A DNA stretch of 64,000 nt from Baylisascaris procyonis. Its lineage: Eukaryota; Nematoda; Chromadorea; Rhabditida; Ascarididae. The stretch's first letter is position 1. Each line of letters opens with the position of its first letter. Shown one piece after another: positions 12,601 through 24,424 of this stretch. Both the position numbers and the translations under genes were made by a program. The stretch lies in NCBI GenBank assembly GCA_037389465.1, contig JAZARR010000059.1, forward strand, positions 6,099,001 to 6,163,000, written 5' to 3'. Under the pieces are notes generated by a model. It was not told where the DNA came from and did no database searches. It saw only the letters and a list, made by a program, of their open reading frames with translations.

Positions 12601-15212
12601 TTTCTATAATAGAAGCGTGCAATGCGGCATGCATTTTATTCTCTATCAAAACTGTTTCTCATTGGCGGAAAACAATATTCATTTGCCAATTGAAAAGAGG
12701 TGTGAAATTTTCTTTAATTATGAGCGAAATTTCGATCGTTTCATTGTCAATTTTGTTTATGCGATCGTATTTCTTAGATATTTCCGATTCTGTTTATTTG
12801 ACACGCTACATTTTGCAAATATAAACTTCAGTAAAATACATGCGTTCAATCCAAGCACACGCTGAGATCTCAATAGTGAACTTATTGTTAGTGCAAACCG
12901 TAAAATTGGACTCGTCAAATTATCCCATCCAATCCATTCTTCACTGTCAACTTTTAACCACTAACCTATTGAATACGAAGTGAAACCATCGAACATCTCA
13001 TCATCGAACACCTGCGGTTTTATAGCTGAACCAACGTTTGAACGGAAATCGGCCACTGACCGAAACAGTCATATTTCAAAGTAAGCCTAGCACTACATTA
13101 GGAGAAGAAGCACGGTACGGTTTTTTAAAATCGAAGTATCTTATCATCAAATTCCTACTGCATTCTTACAACTGTTTGGAGGATATTTCCCAACGAAAAA
13201 AAATTGGAAAGCCTAGTACTTGAGGATGCGATGCTGAAATGAATTCTTTGGTTGTAAAAGTTTATGGTGATCTGCAGTGCTGGAATTGGTCGGACGTGCA
13301 CATTCATAGCAATAGCCCTTGGTGTTGAACAACTACTTCGTTCGTTGGATGGCGTCGATGTTGCCTCAATCGTCTCTAAACTTCGTGCACAAAGGTTCCG
13401 GACATTTTTGCGACTTTTTGTGGGGCAAACTCTAGAACATATTTCTTACAGAAGCGCAACTTTCCTTATAAAACAACTCTGAGTACATTTACCAGTAGTT
13501 ACATATCAATGTTTATGAATCTTACATCAAGACTTTTGGTTAATAATTACTACACATACATGCAAATTAGCTCACGAGCAGCCGGTTTTTGTTTATCAAC
13601 ACTTTCCCAATTGCCCTACTACTTGCCGTACTCTCAGTAACGTATGGTTGAACAAGAAATAGTTCATTGGAAACAAATGTTTGCCATCTAGGTGATTTCA
13701 TCCTTTCGCCTTTCCCATCAATTTTGTATGTCGACGAGCCTATATATTCCATATATATGCTTTGACTGTGCGCGCCTCAATCCACGAATCACTCATTTGT
13801 ATGCTATCTTTTTGTTTTTGATTTCAACAGCACTCGTGAACATAAAAGTTGTGTTTGAGCTTTTCTTGGTTCAAAATTCTGGTTGCAAAATTTTCATGTT
13901 CATTTCCGGATTTGTGTTTTTCGAAAATCCTCCGGTGTAATCTTAACACTCAGCAGAAGCCTCTGTTAGCATCGATCATTTTTGACAGATTGCAGTTGTT
14001 AACCATTTGGTTTGTAGTAAAAGAAAATTGATGTTGAAGTTATGTGGTCATTTTTTTTAAGGTACAAAGGTTGCCACTTCTGTAATTAAAGGTTGTCTGA
14101 GTGAATTCTAGGTAACAAAAAAAAAACGCTGGAAAAAAGATAGAAGGGTTAATTAAATGCTGTTTGTAATTTTTAACTGATTCTTGCTGTAATGTTCAAT
14201 CGTCGTGTTAGACCGTTTCTGATTCTAATTCAGAAAGAAAGATGGTGTTAGTTCTGGTCACTCTTTCGAGTAAACCATATGCTGCTCAGAATAAGGCAAC
14301 TGTAAGCATTATAGCGTTCGAACACTTTTCTCTTTCAGATATGGGGCTGTACAACGACCGGAACAGTACACGTACATTTACCTAGCACTTCAACGCATGG
14401 AACGCCTCCTCCCTGAAGAAGGCAGTGAGAATGCCACAAGCACATTCCCGGCCGCGTTACGCCTTTCAGGTAAAAGTCTTTCTGCTTTGCCTAGGCAAGC
14501 AAAAATTTCTGGATATACGTTATTCAAATGTCCGGAAACATTTTTTGCAGCCGAATTAAGTTATCTCCTAAGCAACTTGAGTGTTATATCTATCGTCTAA
14601 TATAGATGATGAACGTTTATCGCACCTGTTCTTAAGAATAATATCTCGTCCACATTCATTTACTTCTATGGGGCTTGATGGCTTCTGATAGAACTTCTCG
14701 CTTGTGACATTTCATCTTTGTAATTATAGAGAGTATTTCCCGATTGCCACAAGTATTTCATTTCCCGATATGCGTCAACTTTGAGCCATGAAATTTGCAT
14801 AAACAAACCTACAAAAATGCAAATGCATCGCATTGCAGTCTTCTTCATAATCCTCTATCTTAGCATGTTGTTCTCCGTGATATTTTTTTACAATTAAAAT
14901 TTCCCCTCTAGACATAACAGTATATAATACAGTGAGCTCTTTACCAGTTTATTTTTTTATTACTGCAAAAGAGTGCAGAAAACTGTTTCCTATGTTCGCT
15001 GCATATTTACCTCTGCATATAAACAACACAAAAAAAAAACGTTGATCATATCTGCTTCAAACTAAAAGGTATACTACATAATTTAAAGCTAAACTATAAG
15101 CAAAGCAATTCGATTGCTTGCAGATGACCCATACGAAGAGCAGAGCTCAGATGAAGAAAATTGTTCCGACGGTTCGAAGACTTCTTTTCGCTTCCTGAAT
15201 TCGGACTTTTGA
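6556..15212 (+). CDS. Classical protein tyrosine phosphatase, 11 candidate exons, 5' end incomplete
   Basis: This gene encodes a cysteine-dependent phosphatase that removes phosphate from tyrosine residues in proteins. Exons are 6556-6629, 7363-7440, 7466-7546, 8143-8158, 8793-8993, 9874-10026, 10978-11091, 11839-12011, 13278-13394, 14339-14469 and 15124-15212. Phases agree at every junction and give 408 residues without a stop. Numbering from the first residue at 6556, landmarks in order are: N-terminal helix R-G-L-L-E-R-F near 20-26; K102-N103-R104-H105; Y-I-N-A-N-Y-I at 143-149; Y158-I-A-A-E-G-P164; K-C-E-K-Y-W-P at 203-209; the general-acid loop W255-L-D257-H-R-V-P; catalytic C296 in H-C-S-A-G-I-G-R303-T; and Q341 of the Q-loop. 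The tail is rich in Asp, Glu and Ser. The key catalytic Cys, Arg, Asp and Gln are all present, so activity is likely, although several supporting residues differ from consensus. The start codon was not found. I do not recognise the specific subfamily. Nematodes carry many such phosphatases. Confidence 0.85.
7363..7440 (+). CDS. Phosphatase exon B (possibly alternative)
   Basis: This 78-nt exon follows acceptor ATGTCTAG and ends at donor AGTTG|GTAAGT. Both ends are in phase 2, so it can be skipped without a frameshift. It encodes F-A-S-L-K-K, which completes the N-terminal helix begun in exon A, then a Lys-rich segment. A second possible donor (CTCAG|GTTATT, exon end 7428) keeps the same phase. 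The next acceptor is only 25 nt after the GTAAGT donor (37 nt after the other), shorter than usual nematode introns. Confidence 0.6.
7466..7546 (+). CDS. Phosphatase exon C (possibly alternative)
   Basis: This 81-nt exon lies between acceptor CTCTTATAG and donor CGAAAG|GTAAGC, with phase 2 at both ends. It encodes a Ser/Leu/Asn-rich segment with no recognised motif (L-D-L-A-A-I-N-N and onward). Because it sits so close to exon B and has the same symmetric phase, it may be an alternative to B rather than always joined to it. Confidence 0.5.
8143..8158 (+). CDS. Phosphatase exon D, 16-nt microexon
   Basis: Sixteen bases sit between a long pyrimidine tract ending CCTCATCAG and a donor GTAAGCG. 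One base completes a split Ser (or Cys) codon and the other fifteen encode F-Q-F-K-M. It converts the phase-2 end of exon B or C into the phase-0 start required by exon E. Direct joining of C to E would hit an immediate stop, so some exon of length 3n+1 is needed here, and this is the only good candidate seen. Confidence 0.5.
8793..8993 (+). CDS. Phosphatase exon E (KNR loop and INANYI motif)
   Basis: The acceptor is TTTATCATTTAG and the donor ATCACG|GTAAAT, phase 0 to phase 0, 67 codons. It encodes the phosphotyrosine-recognition region K-N-R-H, then D-T-R-V near the first beta strand, and ends in Y-I-N-A-N-Y-I, a signature of the classical family. The tyrosine that usually follows K-N-R and stacks on the substrate is His here. 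Confidence 0.88.
9874..10026 (+). CDS. Phosphatase exon F (central beta strands)
   Basis: The acceptor is GAAACAACAG and the donor ATGGAA|GTAAGT, phase 0 to phase 0, 51 codons. It encodes Y-I-A-A-E-G-P, D-F-W-A-M-V-W and V-M-V-T-N-L-E-E, all typical of the family core. The last nine codons (S-L-S-W-S-P-T-M-E) are extra compared with the usual direct run from L-E-E into K-C-E-K-Y-W-P. Confidence 0.9.
10978..11091 (+). CDS. Phosphatase exon G (KCEKYWP)
   Basis: The acceptor is TATAGTTACAG and the donor CTCCGG|GTAATC, phase 0 to phase 0, 38 codons. It opens with R-K-C-E-K-Y-W-P-D, which matches the family motif, and ends with the strand I-Q-I-R-E-I-A-L-R that normally leads into the general-acid loop. 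Confidence 0.9.
11839..12011 (+). CDS. Phosphatase exon H (acid loop and catalytic cysteine)
   Basis: The acceptor is GACTTTTAAAG and the donor GCAG|GTTCGC, starting in phase 0 and ending in phase 2. It encodes [13 protein letters not shown], in which the Asp is the expected general acid (usual form W-P-D-H-G-V-P), and ends with V-I-V-H-C, the catalytic cysteine. The following Ser codon is split by the intron. Confidence 0.9.
13278..13394 (+). CDS. Phosphatase exon I (phosphate-binding loop)
   Basis: The acceptor is GATCTGCAG. The first base completes the Ser of H-C-S and the exon continues A-G-I-G-R-T-C-T-F, the phosphate-binding loop. The donor AAAG|GTTCCG splits an Arg codon inside L-R-A-Q-R. 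Cys replaces the usual Gly after G-R-T. Read-through past the donor reaches a stop at about 13480. Confidence 0.9.
14339..14469 (+). CDS. Phosphatase exon J (Q-loop and final helix)
   Basis: The acceptor is TTCTCTTTCAG and the donor TTTCAG|GTAAAA. It encodes [14 protein letters not shown], the Q-loop and last helix of the catalytic domain, then a Glu-rich stretch. The end phase (1) fits the two-base start of the last exon. Confidence 0.9.
15124..15212 (+). CDS. Phosphatase last exon K (acidic tail, stop)
   Basis: The acceptor is GATTGCTTGCAG. The exon encodes a 28-residue tail rich in Asp, Glu and Ser ([11 protein letters not shown]), ending at TGA 15210-15212. The phase agrees with exon J. 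A Ser-rich acidic tail is a plausible casein-kinase-type substrate, but that is inference. Confidence 0.75.
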
Positions 15213-15222
15213 TTCTCATTAT

Positions 15223-15259
15223 ATCATGTCGATTAATTCTACATCATGTCGATACATTC
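15223..15259 (+). repeat. Short tandem repeat in the presumed 3' UTR
   Basis: Two near-identical 17-nt copies (ATCATGTCGATTAATTC and ATCATGTCGATACATTC) lie 20 nt apart just after the phosphatase stop codon. Function is unknown. No AATAAA is seen close by; an ATTAAA lies near 15470. Confidence 0.7.
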
Positions 15260-16016
15260 ATGTGCCACCTTAATATCAGCAATCGTTTACATATTGCCAT
15301 ATGATATTGTTTATTTATTTGTGCGTTTAGGCTCATATGATGGAGCAAATCTCCTTAAACTTGAATTCTGCCCGATTAACTACTACTGGAAAGCCATAAA
15401 ATGGCTTTCCTAAATAGCATATTACCTCAATGGATAAAGTCGCTTTGAAAACAACGTCATTTTCTTCATTAAAATATTGAAAAAAAGGGAAAAAAAGCCA
15501 TTTAAGCGATGAGTTGGAGGTCTCATAATCGTTTAAATGCGACGATTTTAACGAACATTTCAAAGGTAAATGAAACTGACAGAATTTCAGCAATTGTAAT
15601 TAGCGCATCGTGCTATAGCGGTTGTATTCTATCTATAAGAGTTGGAAAGCAGTATACTCTAATTTTAATAGTGATTTGGGTTCATCGTCAGTGTGCTGTT
15701 CGAATGAATCGAAGAGGCCAAGGGGAATGACATGAGCAAATTGCTCATAAATGGAGAGCTAATTCGCCGTTTCACGTTGCTTACGTTCACGAAGGCTTGC
15801 CAAATTTGAGAAAGTGGACGAAAACATTTCAGAAAATTCTAGGCAGCATGTTCAAAAGGAAACACCTTCCAGAGCGAAAAAATCGGAGATCTAAAAAATT
15901 TTCACAAAAATTTTACGTCGTTCCTATTGTAGATAATTCAAGGTATGCTATATGTTAAGAACTTGTCTACAGCGCAAGCTGCGCATATCCATGAGAAAAT
16001 AAAAGTTGGGTAAAAA

Positions 16017-16018
<2 letters not shown>

Positions 16019-16080
<62 letters not shown>
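16019..16080. repeat. (AT)31 microsatellite
   Basis: A perfect run of 31 AT units, 62 bp, bounded by AAGA and GATTC. Confidence 0.97.
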
Positions 16081-16083
<3 letters not shown>

Positions 16084-19000
16084 TCAAAACGTACATTTTG
16101 GAATAATAGTTCAGCTAGATTAATCTGAGTTATTGTCACAGAGATGAATAATTGAATTACTGAACAGCATCCCCTGTATGTGATGGGTGACGCATTAAAG
16201 TCAGCGATAGCGTTGTGGTTCATTTTAGAAATCCTTAGCTGATGAATTCTTCACCTCGTAAAGCATTTATTAGCACGTTAACAATTGAGCCTTTATGGAA
16301 CAAGTTTTTCAGTGATAACTTATGAAAATGTTATGATGCATTATTCTTCAAGCAACGGCTTAAAGCAAAAAGTTTTTTTCACGTTTTTACTGCTCAAAGA
16401 AAACAAAACATAAAAGTTGTCACCTTTATGTTTTATTAATCGACTCTTGCATAAAGTGATAATGACATGCTTCTTAGTCAATATTATTACAGCATAGTGC
16501 TTATGTTAATTAATGGTCGGAAATTGATGCTATTAAAAAGAGTATAATTCATTTGATTAGCTAATCTTTGCTAGTAAAACAAAAATAAGTCTAGAAATAG
16601 ATTAACTTCAATCTTTGCTAGTAAATTAGATTATGAATTTGCAAGCTAACATAAAACTGAATATGTGAGTTTCTCGATAGTGTTAGTCAGTTCATTTTGG
16701 CCTCACTACTCTTTTTTCTTATCATTTTATCGAGCCACTTCTCCGAAATAAAATGAGTATTTCAATTTTACAGTTATATAGATTTTTAAAAAATTACTCC
16801 TTTACGTATCTATGCAAGTTTATAGTTATTTGTTCTTGGAAATTTTACGCTTTACCACTACCGTGATATTGTGCTCGCGCAATAATTCATGACATGAGGA
16901 AGTCAATTTACACTTTTTCAAATTATTGTTGTTCATAATTTTGATTATCGAATAATTAAGTCATTTTTTTGCGCATTGTGCTTATTTCTTCATGCATTCT
17001 AATAAATCTTTTTTAAAATTTTAGTTTTGAGATGAAACTCTCAGTGGAATTCGATCAGTTCGCATTATTTGTTGTGATGCTTCAATTTTCACCACACACT
17101 CACCAACTCTCTCTTTGCGGAGCAAATCAAAAATAACAACGAAAACTCAGATGCATGGTTTGCACAAATGGAGAGGAATTGAAATTGCTTAGCAGCGACC
17201 ACCTTATTTAAAACACCTTCCAAAAGGTCTATAAATTCCTTCTTCACCGAAATGCTCATGAATCTCGAGCAGCATCATTTAAGGAAGTGAAAATGCAGCA
17301 CTCCTCTTATTCCTTTTTCTTAGAACCGGTTTATGTGATCTATCGATTCTCCCGGCATATGCGTTCAGTAGAAATTCATTTTTAGTTGCGGCATCGGGCA
17401 AGCTTATTCCACCGAAATTCAAATGGGATTCACCACTTTCAAATCACCCCAAGAAAAGTGAGTTGTAGTGCACTCATAAAAATTCGTTAAGCCTGCAGTC
17501 AGCATAACCTATGCACTCGAACACAGCGGATTCTACAATAGAACGTCGTTTCTACAAATGCTTTGCGATTTTGCAAAATAATGCTTCGGTTCAAAGATGT
17601 ACAGAGAGAGTGCAATCAGTTTTGAAAGGAGATTCAGCTTCTTTTACGGTTTTTATAGACTGAAGTGGAGCAGAATTCACAATGAAACTACAGCTGTGAT
17701 AATCTCCTTGAAATGGATTAACTGATCGGTGATGGTGAGACCCGACTGGGAAGGGTAAGGGGGAGAAGGAAGAGACTAAGATCTTCTTATGGAAGCAACG
17801 GACTGAGATAATTGCAATATTATTTACGAATTAAATTTGATAAACTTTGGCAAACTAATTGCAATCAATTTCTTATATAAACTAAGCTTCGAAGTTTTCA
17901 TCTTCATGTTTCTTTACTTTAAAAAATAAAAAAAAAAGGAAGAACAGATTCTGGAGACATATTTAAGAGCTATCATGGAGGCATTCACATACGTGTGCGT
18001 GTATGTATGCATTTTTTTGTCAAATATTTTGAAATAGCGACCGTTGGGTACCGCATAATGAATATTAGCAATGCGAAATAGCGTTTAGGACGAACTGTTG
18101 CAAGTTCACGTCAAGTTCAAGTTCAAAAAAGTGTAAACTTAATATCAGTTTCAATGTTGAATTTCTGGAAATATTTCGCCTGGAAATCTGCGAACAATCA
18201 CCTTCAATCAGTTTCTGCCTCTCGGTTAGTCAATAATTAAATCCTCTTAATTTCTGAAGGTCTTGATGTTTCTAATCAAACACGATGTCGCATCAAACGG
18301 TATAAAATCAGTCGGCTGGTTGTCTCGGCCCCGTCTTTATTTCTATGATTGCAAAATGTCGATCATCGATTTGATCATTACAGTCACTACTTTGAAGCTG
18401 CCATAGAGAATTGAATCATCGCTTGCTCTAAAGAATGAGTGACTCGAAGGGGTGCTGGAAAGGCATGAAGGAGGTATTTTCCCTATTCCAGTCATTTTCA
18501 TTTAATGACAGTGATTTCTGTTGTTCTCTTACGTCGCTCACACTAGAGTCCGGCTGACTTCTATTCAAAATAGATCCTTTCTTTCCAAAAAAACATACCC
18601 AAGAACAAAAAATATTCCTATGTAAATAATTTTCTCACTAATATTAGCAATTTGATCGGCTATGAAATAATGAATGGACGAGGAGCATTTATGTTTTCGT
18701 TTTGCTTATGAACATGATGAATTCTTTATAGAGATTCATCTAAAACGAGTATTTTCGATCAAATAAGGTTAGATCGCTACTCAACTCTTGCAATATATCA
18801 CTCACTTCATTTCTTTCGATCTATCATTATTAAACATATCATCGCATCAATGCAGCATAATGAATGCACCATAATGAATATACGAATGATCTGAGATGAT
18901 CACAGCAACAGTTATGGTCTACCCATTCGTTGAAGTAGGCGTGTTAAACCACCATGGGCATCGATGATGAATAATCAGAGGGCTGAAGCGCATATCACTC

Positions 19001-22000
19001 AACAACGCTTCACCGAGCGGTTGCATGAGCTGCTCGTTGGTGTTATTTCTTTCGTGATAGTTGACGTTGTGAATGATGCGTTATATGTGTTGTTCTTATT
19101 GTACTAAGCATATAGTTTTATTTAATTTATAAGGAAGGTTGTTATTTGAACCACAAAATATTGCAAGTCCAGATTGTGGCAGATATTGAAACTGAATGCC
19201 CGAATTACCTCAACTCTAAGATCTTCCATCTGCATAAGGTTGCTAAGGAATTCTGGAAATGTAATCTTGCTCCTCTCAGCACATCGGTCCTTTTTTATGC
19301 TTTCACTCTGAAGTTTACTTCATCGTTTAATGAACTGTTACATGACACATTGCTTCGCCGAGGACAATAGCTGAAAAGCAACGGATTGCACCATTCATGG
19401 TTTACTACATTTTTCGTGGCAAGTAAGAGATTATGCTTTCCATTACTTAGAAGATTCACTTACTGTCTTCATTTGAAACTGTTGGAAATAAAGTAACCTC
19501 AGTTTTGACACTTATGGTACCGCAATCGAAGGATTTCAACGATCGCGACTAGCTCTTCCTTACCCCTTTTCACTTCCTTTTCTATATTATTTAAGAAAAA
19601 ATTGCGACAGTTGTATAATGGAATAAAAAGTCGAGTGTTGGGAGGTTCTCGATGACAAACGGTCATAATAAGTGTACTGTTTTGGCTACTGCTTACTCTA
19701 TGCTGCGTCGGAGGAATTTTGAAGAATGTCACTTCAAAGGAGATTTAAAAAAAAAAGAATTTATCGACATTCACGGGTTTCATCTAATGTGCTGGTGGGG
19801 CTCGTTCTTCGGTTGAGTTTCGGTCGAGGGGACAGGGTTTGAGCCGATGAGCGAGTTCCCTGAAGCACGTCTCATTGGATGAATTTGATTCTGCAAATTC
19901 ATCGAATTTTCAAAATCAGCGCCACTCTCCGGAACATCATAGCTTTAGGCTATCAATTCCAGTGATCCCCAGAGATCTCGCATAAGCTAATATGTTCTCG
20001 CATAGAAGAAAATACTATTAAATCGAAGCTCAAAAAATCTTACGAAGTGTTCAAGATGATGTCGCGCTTATAAAGTAATAGCCAGCGACAATAAATTGCT
20101 GGATTCCGAAGTGGGAAAATATAAAAAAACGTATGTGAAAATGAACAGCAAGAAGGAACAAGACATCCACAAAGCTACGATTAAAACGAGTAGAGACATT
20201 TAATTCCTTAATTTATGGGAAGTGTCCAAATCTTTAGCACATTTTCGCCTCTGCTTACACATTCCTTCCCGTCCGAAATTTCTGCGAGCATTTCAAAAAA
20301 AAACCCCGGGATGATTTCTAGGAAATCTTAGGCATATTTGTGCTGCAAATTTAGACTGTAAAGTGAGCCAATATGGAGGGGAGCGTTTCAATATTGCTGT
20401 CGTAGGGTCGATTAAATGCGTACGATGAACGCGAGGTTGTTTAGGGTTACGGCGCACAGTGATTCCAGATGAGGGTGAGCGCGACCGCGTTCCGTTACGC
20501 GCGCCCATTGACTACGGGTCGCAAAGGTGATGGACCTTTCGATTCGCGGAAATTCATTAAATATGTGGCTCTGATCTGCGCACCCTTCACAGTGTTTCTC
20601 GTGTCTTCGCTTATCGTCAAGGTCACTCTCCTTTCGCCGGTAGATGGTCAATGCAAGCGAATCCAATTCGATTTTCTCCTCGTTTCGTCAGCAACCTAAA
20701 TTTCGTTTATCGCAATCCTCTCGCTCATTTTTCAGCGCCTAAATAATTTTCAAAACATTGCTACGGGCATATTCATGACGATCACCTCAAAGTTTGTGTT
20801 TCGAACATCTTAGCGCCTCGAGTAAAAGATATCATATCTCTGACTCATCTTTCCACTACTAAAATTTATTATAGTCCCTAGTTAAATCTTGCCCTATCTC
20901 CAAAAACCTGTTGGTGAAATATGGTGACAGTTTATTTGTCGCGAATTCGCTCCGTGCAGGATCGGGCGGAAGCAAAATAACAATTATTTTCACCTTTTCT
21001 AATCACCTTTAATGCCCTGAGCACAGCTGCGCCTTGCTCGATTTCGAGAACATCACACCATTTTTGCACAGGTTCAACTCTGACCTGGAGCATCTCCCAT
21101 CCCCTACCCCTCTCTTTCCCCTCCCTCCGCATCCGCGTTGCTGTGCGAACGACACCGCCGATATATGATGTAATTGCTTTCGCGGTACTTTCCCCTGAAT
21201 CCCATGCTGTCTTTGCAGGCTTGACTTCTTCGAGCCCTCTAGATAGTTGCAATGGCAGCAAACTTAGGACATGAAATCTGGCAACACAACATTAACGGCT
21301 GGCAGCCCTCTACCGCCTTGTAGCCCGAAGTTGTTCACGTTGCTGCACCGAACTTCGCGAGCTGAAGAAAGGGGCAAAGTTTCCGTCATGTCCATCCTGG
21401 TCTATTGTTCTATTGTTCCAGATATTTAGTGAGAAGGTTGGGTTCCACATATTTAAACCGCGGTTCAAAAACTAGAAGAAAACTTCTGGATGTGATTTAA
21501 TCTAGGCTTTCTCAAAACAGTTCAATCTTTCTCATTCTCATGACGATTCCATCCAAATATCCCTCAAATCCCACAATTTTGGGCCCTGTTCTGCTTGATT
21601 ATGGTCGCGAGGTGTTCCGCGAAGACGAGAGCTGCCTTATATCCTCCATTCCGTCTCGGGAAAGGTCAGCTTTCTCCTCCGACAGTCTCACTAACTACCG
21701 TGAGAAAACGATTGAGGCGCACAAATTTATCTGCGAACTCACTTTCGCACTCCTGCAGATGAGTTGTCGTACAATCCAGGTGTGAACACCGATGTTCATA
21801 GGAGTGTAGGAGATTGAAGAATGGGCGTGTGAAAGTGATGGGCTGTCTCCACCGCATTGTTTTGAGCGGTTGGACGGTTTGGTCGGGATCCCTAACAGTT
21901 ATGCGACAATGGGTAGAGGAAGAACAGAAACATGATCATGTTGTGCTTCTTCGTGCAACAATACGTCTTCAGGCGCTATCGCAATGTTTTTTCTTTGCAG

Positions 22001-22662
22001 TAATTTTAAGGCTATATTATGGCAGTACCCTCTCCTTCCCCTCTGTCGTCCAGTTTTTCTGAAATGTTAGCTCCAACCCCTGTCTGTTTTACATCATCGT
22101 TGTGAACATTTATTCCAGTATCGCATGTGCTTCTTTTCCATTTTGCTTGCAAAACTTCATAGTGGTTTTTAGTAGTTGTTAAATTGGAACTCACCTGGGG
22201 CAGCTGAAAACTTTTTTTTTATGTTCAGCTATTTAATGCGGTTGAAAAAAATTCGATTAGTATTTAGACATCTTCCCTTGCAAAATTTAAGTAGAATTAG
22301 GCCTGAGCAAGGGCGGTGATGTTTAAGATTTGTGAAGTTTAAAGCTTCACACCTTATTTTTGTGAATAGCATTCCATACATCTATAAGAGAAAGATTATA
22401 TTAATTATTCTGCTCACTAGAAACTTAACACGGTCCTTTTCAAAAAAAAAAAAAAAAACAAAAAAAACATAAACGATATATAGAAGAAATCAACCTGACG
22501 TATATTATGCGAAACGTTTTCTGCAACTGAATGACAGCAGAAATATGCAGTCTAAACTAAGTCCAGTTTTTAGAATAAATTAGGAGACGTTATTGATAAT
22601 GCAGCAGTTTTTGCGAATATCTTTTAAGAATCAGTGTGTTTCTTTCTTCGTTTTTTTTTTTT

Positions 22663-22671
22663 TTTTTTTAA
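22663..22671. repeat. Poly-T tract
   Basis: Part of a T run of about 20 bases near 22651-22670, one of several A or T homopolymers in this desert (also near 22441 and 24605). No gene is associated with it. Confidence 0.5.
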
Positions 22672-23323
22672 TTTTCGATTATTCTCAGATTTTCCCATTT
22701 TCAATCCTCTTTCGATTCGGTTTATCTAATCTTCACACCGTAGTTTTTCTTCTCATGCTTTTTCATATGTAAATGAATGCTCGCTGGCCGTACTATTAGA
22801 TGTTACTTTATGTTTATGCAGTCATTTCGAGGATCTCAGGTTAAATCCCCGGAAGAATGAGTGAAATTTGCAGGTTTTTTTGGGCAGAGTTGATGTATTT
22901 CCGTCACATTTTCATCCTCACTGAAGTTTAGTGGTTCTTTTTATTGCGATGATTAAGGAAATAAGTTTCATTGTTTAAGTTTTGCATTTGTTTTGTTTTT
23001 CTTATTGGAACGCTGCGCATACTTTTGTGCTGCATTTGCTCCCGGATGAGAATAGTTGCATTCAACAATTATTTTTGATGTCCACTTTTGCCCTCTGTGC
23101 TATTTGATTTTACGATACGGTATACATGTATTCTGCTTGCCTTACGTCATGCTGCTACTTTATAAATGGGGTGGAGCCATTTTTGAATGTGGCAGTTATG
23201 CGTGCTTATATCTGTAAGCGCCATCACATTGGCGCTAATGGACTGAAACGTCGCTTTTTAAGGCAGAGTACAAGTCGCACCGGAAATATGAATCCTTCGT
23301 AAAAAAAATTGTCCGGAAAGAAC

Positions 23324-23341
23324 GACTGATATATATCAGTC
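23324..23341. repeat. Perfect 18-bp palindrome
   Basis: GACTGATATATATCAGTC equals its own reverse complement. It lies in the desert upstream of hbl-1. It could be a binding site for a dimeric regulator or a chance product of an AT-rich core. Confidence 0.9.
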
Positions 23342-24414
23342 TGGGAACCAACGATTGTAGCATGAAGTTGCTTACTAGCGATTGATTTTATACGCGCATC
23401 CAGTCAGCGGTTTTCTAACTTTTAGCTAGAATTTCCATCCGATTGGTCTTGGAATATTGCACTTGTCTATTCGTTGATTTTCATAACTTTTTTTTTGAGA
23501 GAATATTTTATCTAAATTCATCATCATTCATAATAAATTATTTTCGCTCAATAGAAAAGCGTTTGTTTTGTACACTACGTTTGATACTTGCAAAATTTAA
23601 GACTTACTATTCATAAAAAGTGCTGTTAATTAATTAGGAATACCGATGCCGTTATCATACGAGCGGGGAATTTTGAAATGATTTCTTGCAAAATATCAAC
23701 ACTTCATTTGTAATATTCATAATTTTCTTTGTTCACTTGCAACAAAAAATCAAGTATTGCTGTTTCGACGTTCATTTACGCATTATTAGTCATTTATAAA
23801 TTTATGAAAAAATGTTCTGCTTCCCTCGCCTACCTAATTGTATAAATCCTCCTATGTTTTCATGCAGAGAGTCGCATTTGAAAGAATAGGATCTAACTGG
23901 CTCATATAATCCTAAATGCTTTTTATTAGAATATTTGTCTCTCGTTTTGTCTGAGTTCATAGGAAGTATTGGGCATAACACAAAAAATGTGCTATTTTGT
24001 TAATTGTCATATAGCTTTTTGCAGTGACGCATTCCTTTGTTATGTCTAACACCTGCTATTGGCCAAGTAACATCATTTAAGCTACCGTACCCATAGTTTC
24101 GATGAATGTGAAAAGGTGAAAGCTATGTGAATGAGTTTCAGCGTGAGAATTTCGAGGAATGCTTTCATTTAATGTTCGAAGGAGAATGCGAAGTGCTTTT
24201 TGATTTGCGGGTTGAACGATGTGAACTGCAAGAAGACTGTAGAATGACGCCTTCAAAGAAACGTCATGAGAGATGCGAACCATTGAGTAAATGATTGCTG
24301 ATGTTGATGAAAGCTGAAAGTACATGAAAGCATGCGCACAGGTGGTGGGGTGATGTGCGAAGCGAACAAAAAAATTCTCTTAGAGTGTAGATTAGCATAC
24401 GAGTAAAATCGGTC

Positions 24415-24424
24415 TATAAAAAGG
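24415..24424 (+). promoter_or_regulatory. TATA-box-like element
   Basis: TATAAAAAGG matches the TATA consensus well and is followed by a GC-richer stretch of about 140 bp, then a donor-like GAGAAGAG|GTGAAT near 24587. No open frame downstream is convincing, so a promoter for a non-coding RNA or a distal 5' exon is only a possibility. Confidence 0.22.

Noticed and set aside
15948..16223. Minus-strand frame with a long Ile-Tyr repeat
   Set aside because: The repeat is the translation of the AT microsatellite. The same holds for the frames over 36544-36732 and 40609-40812.
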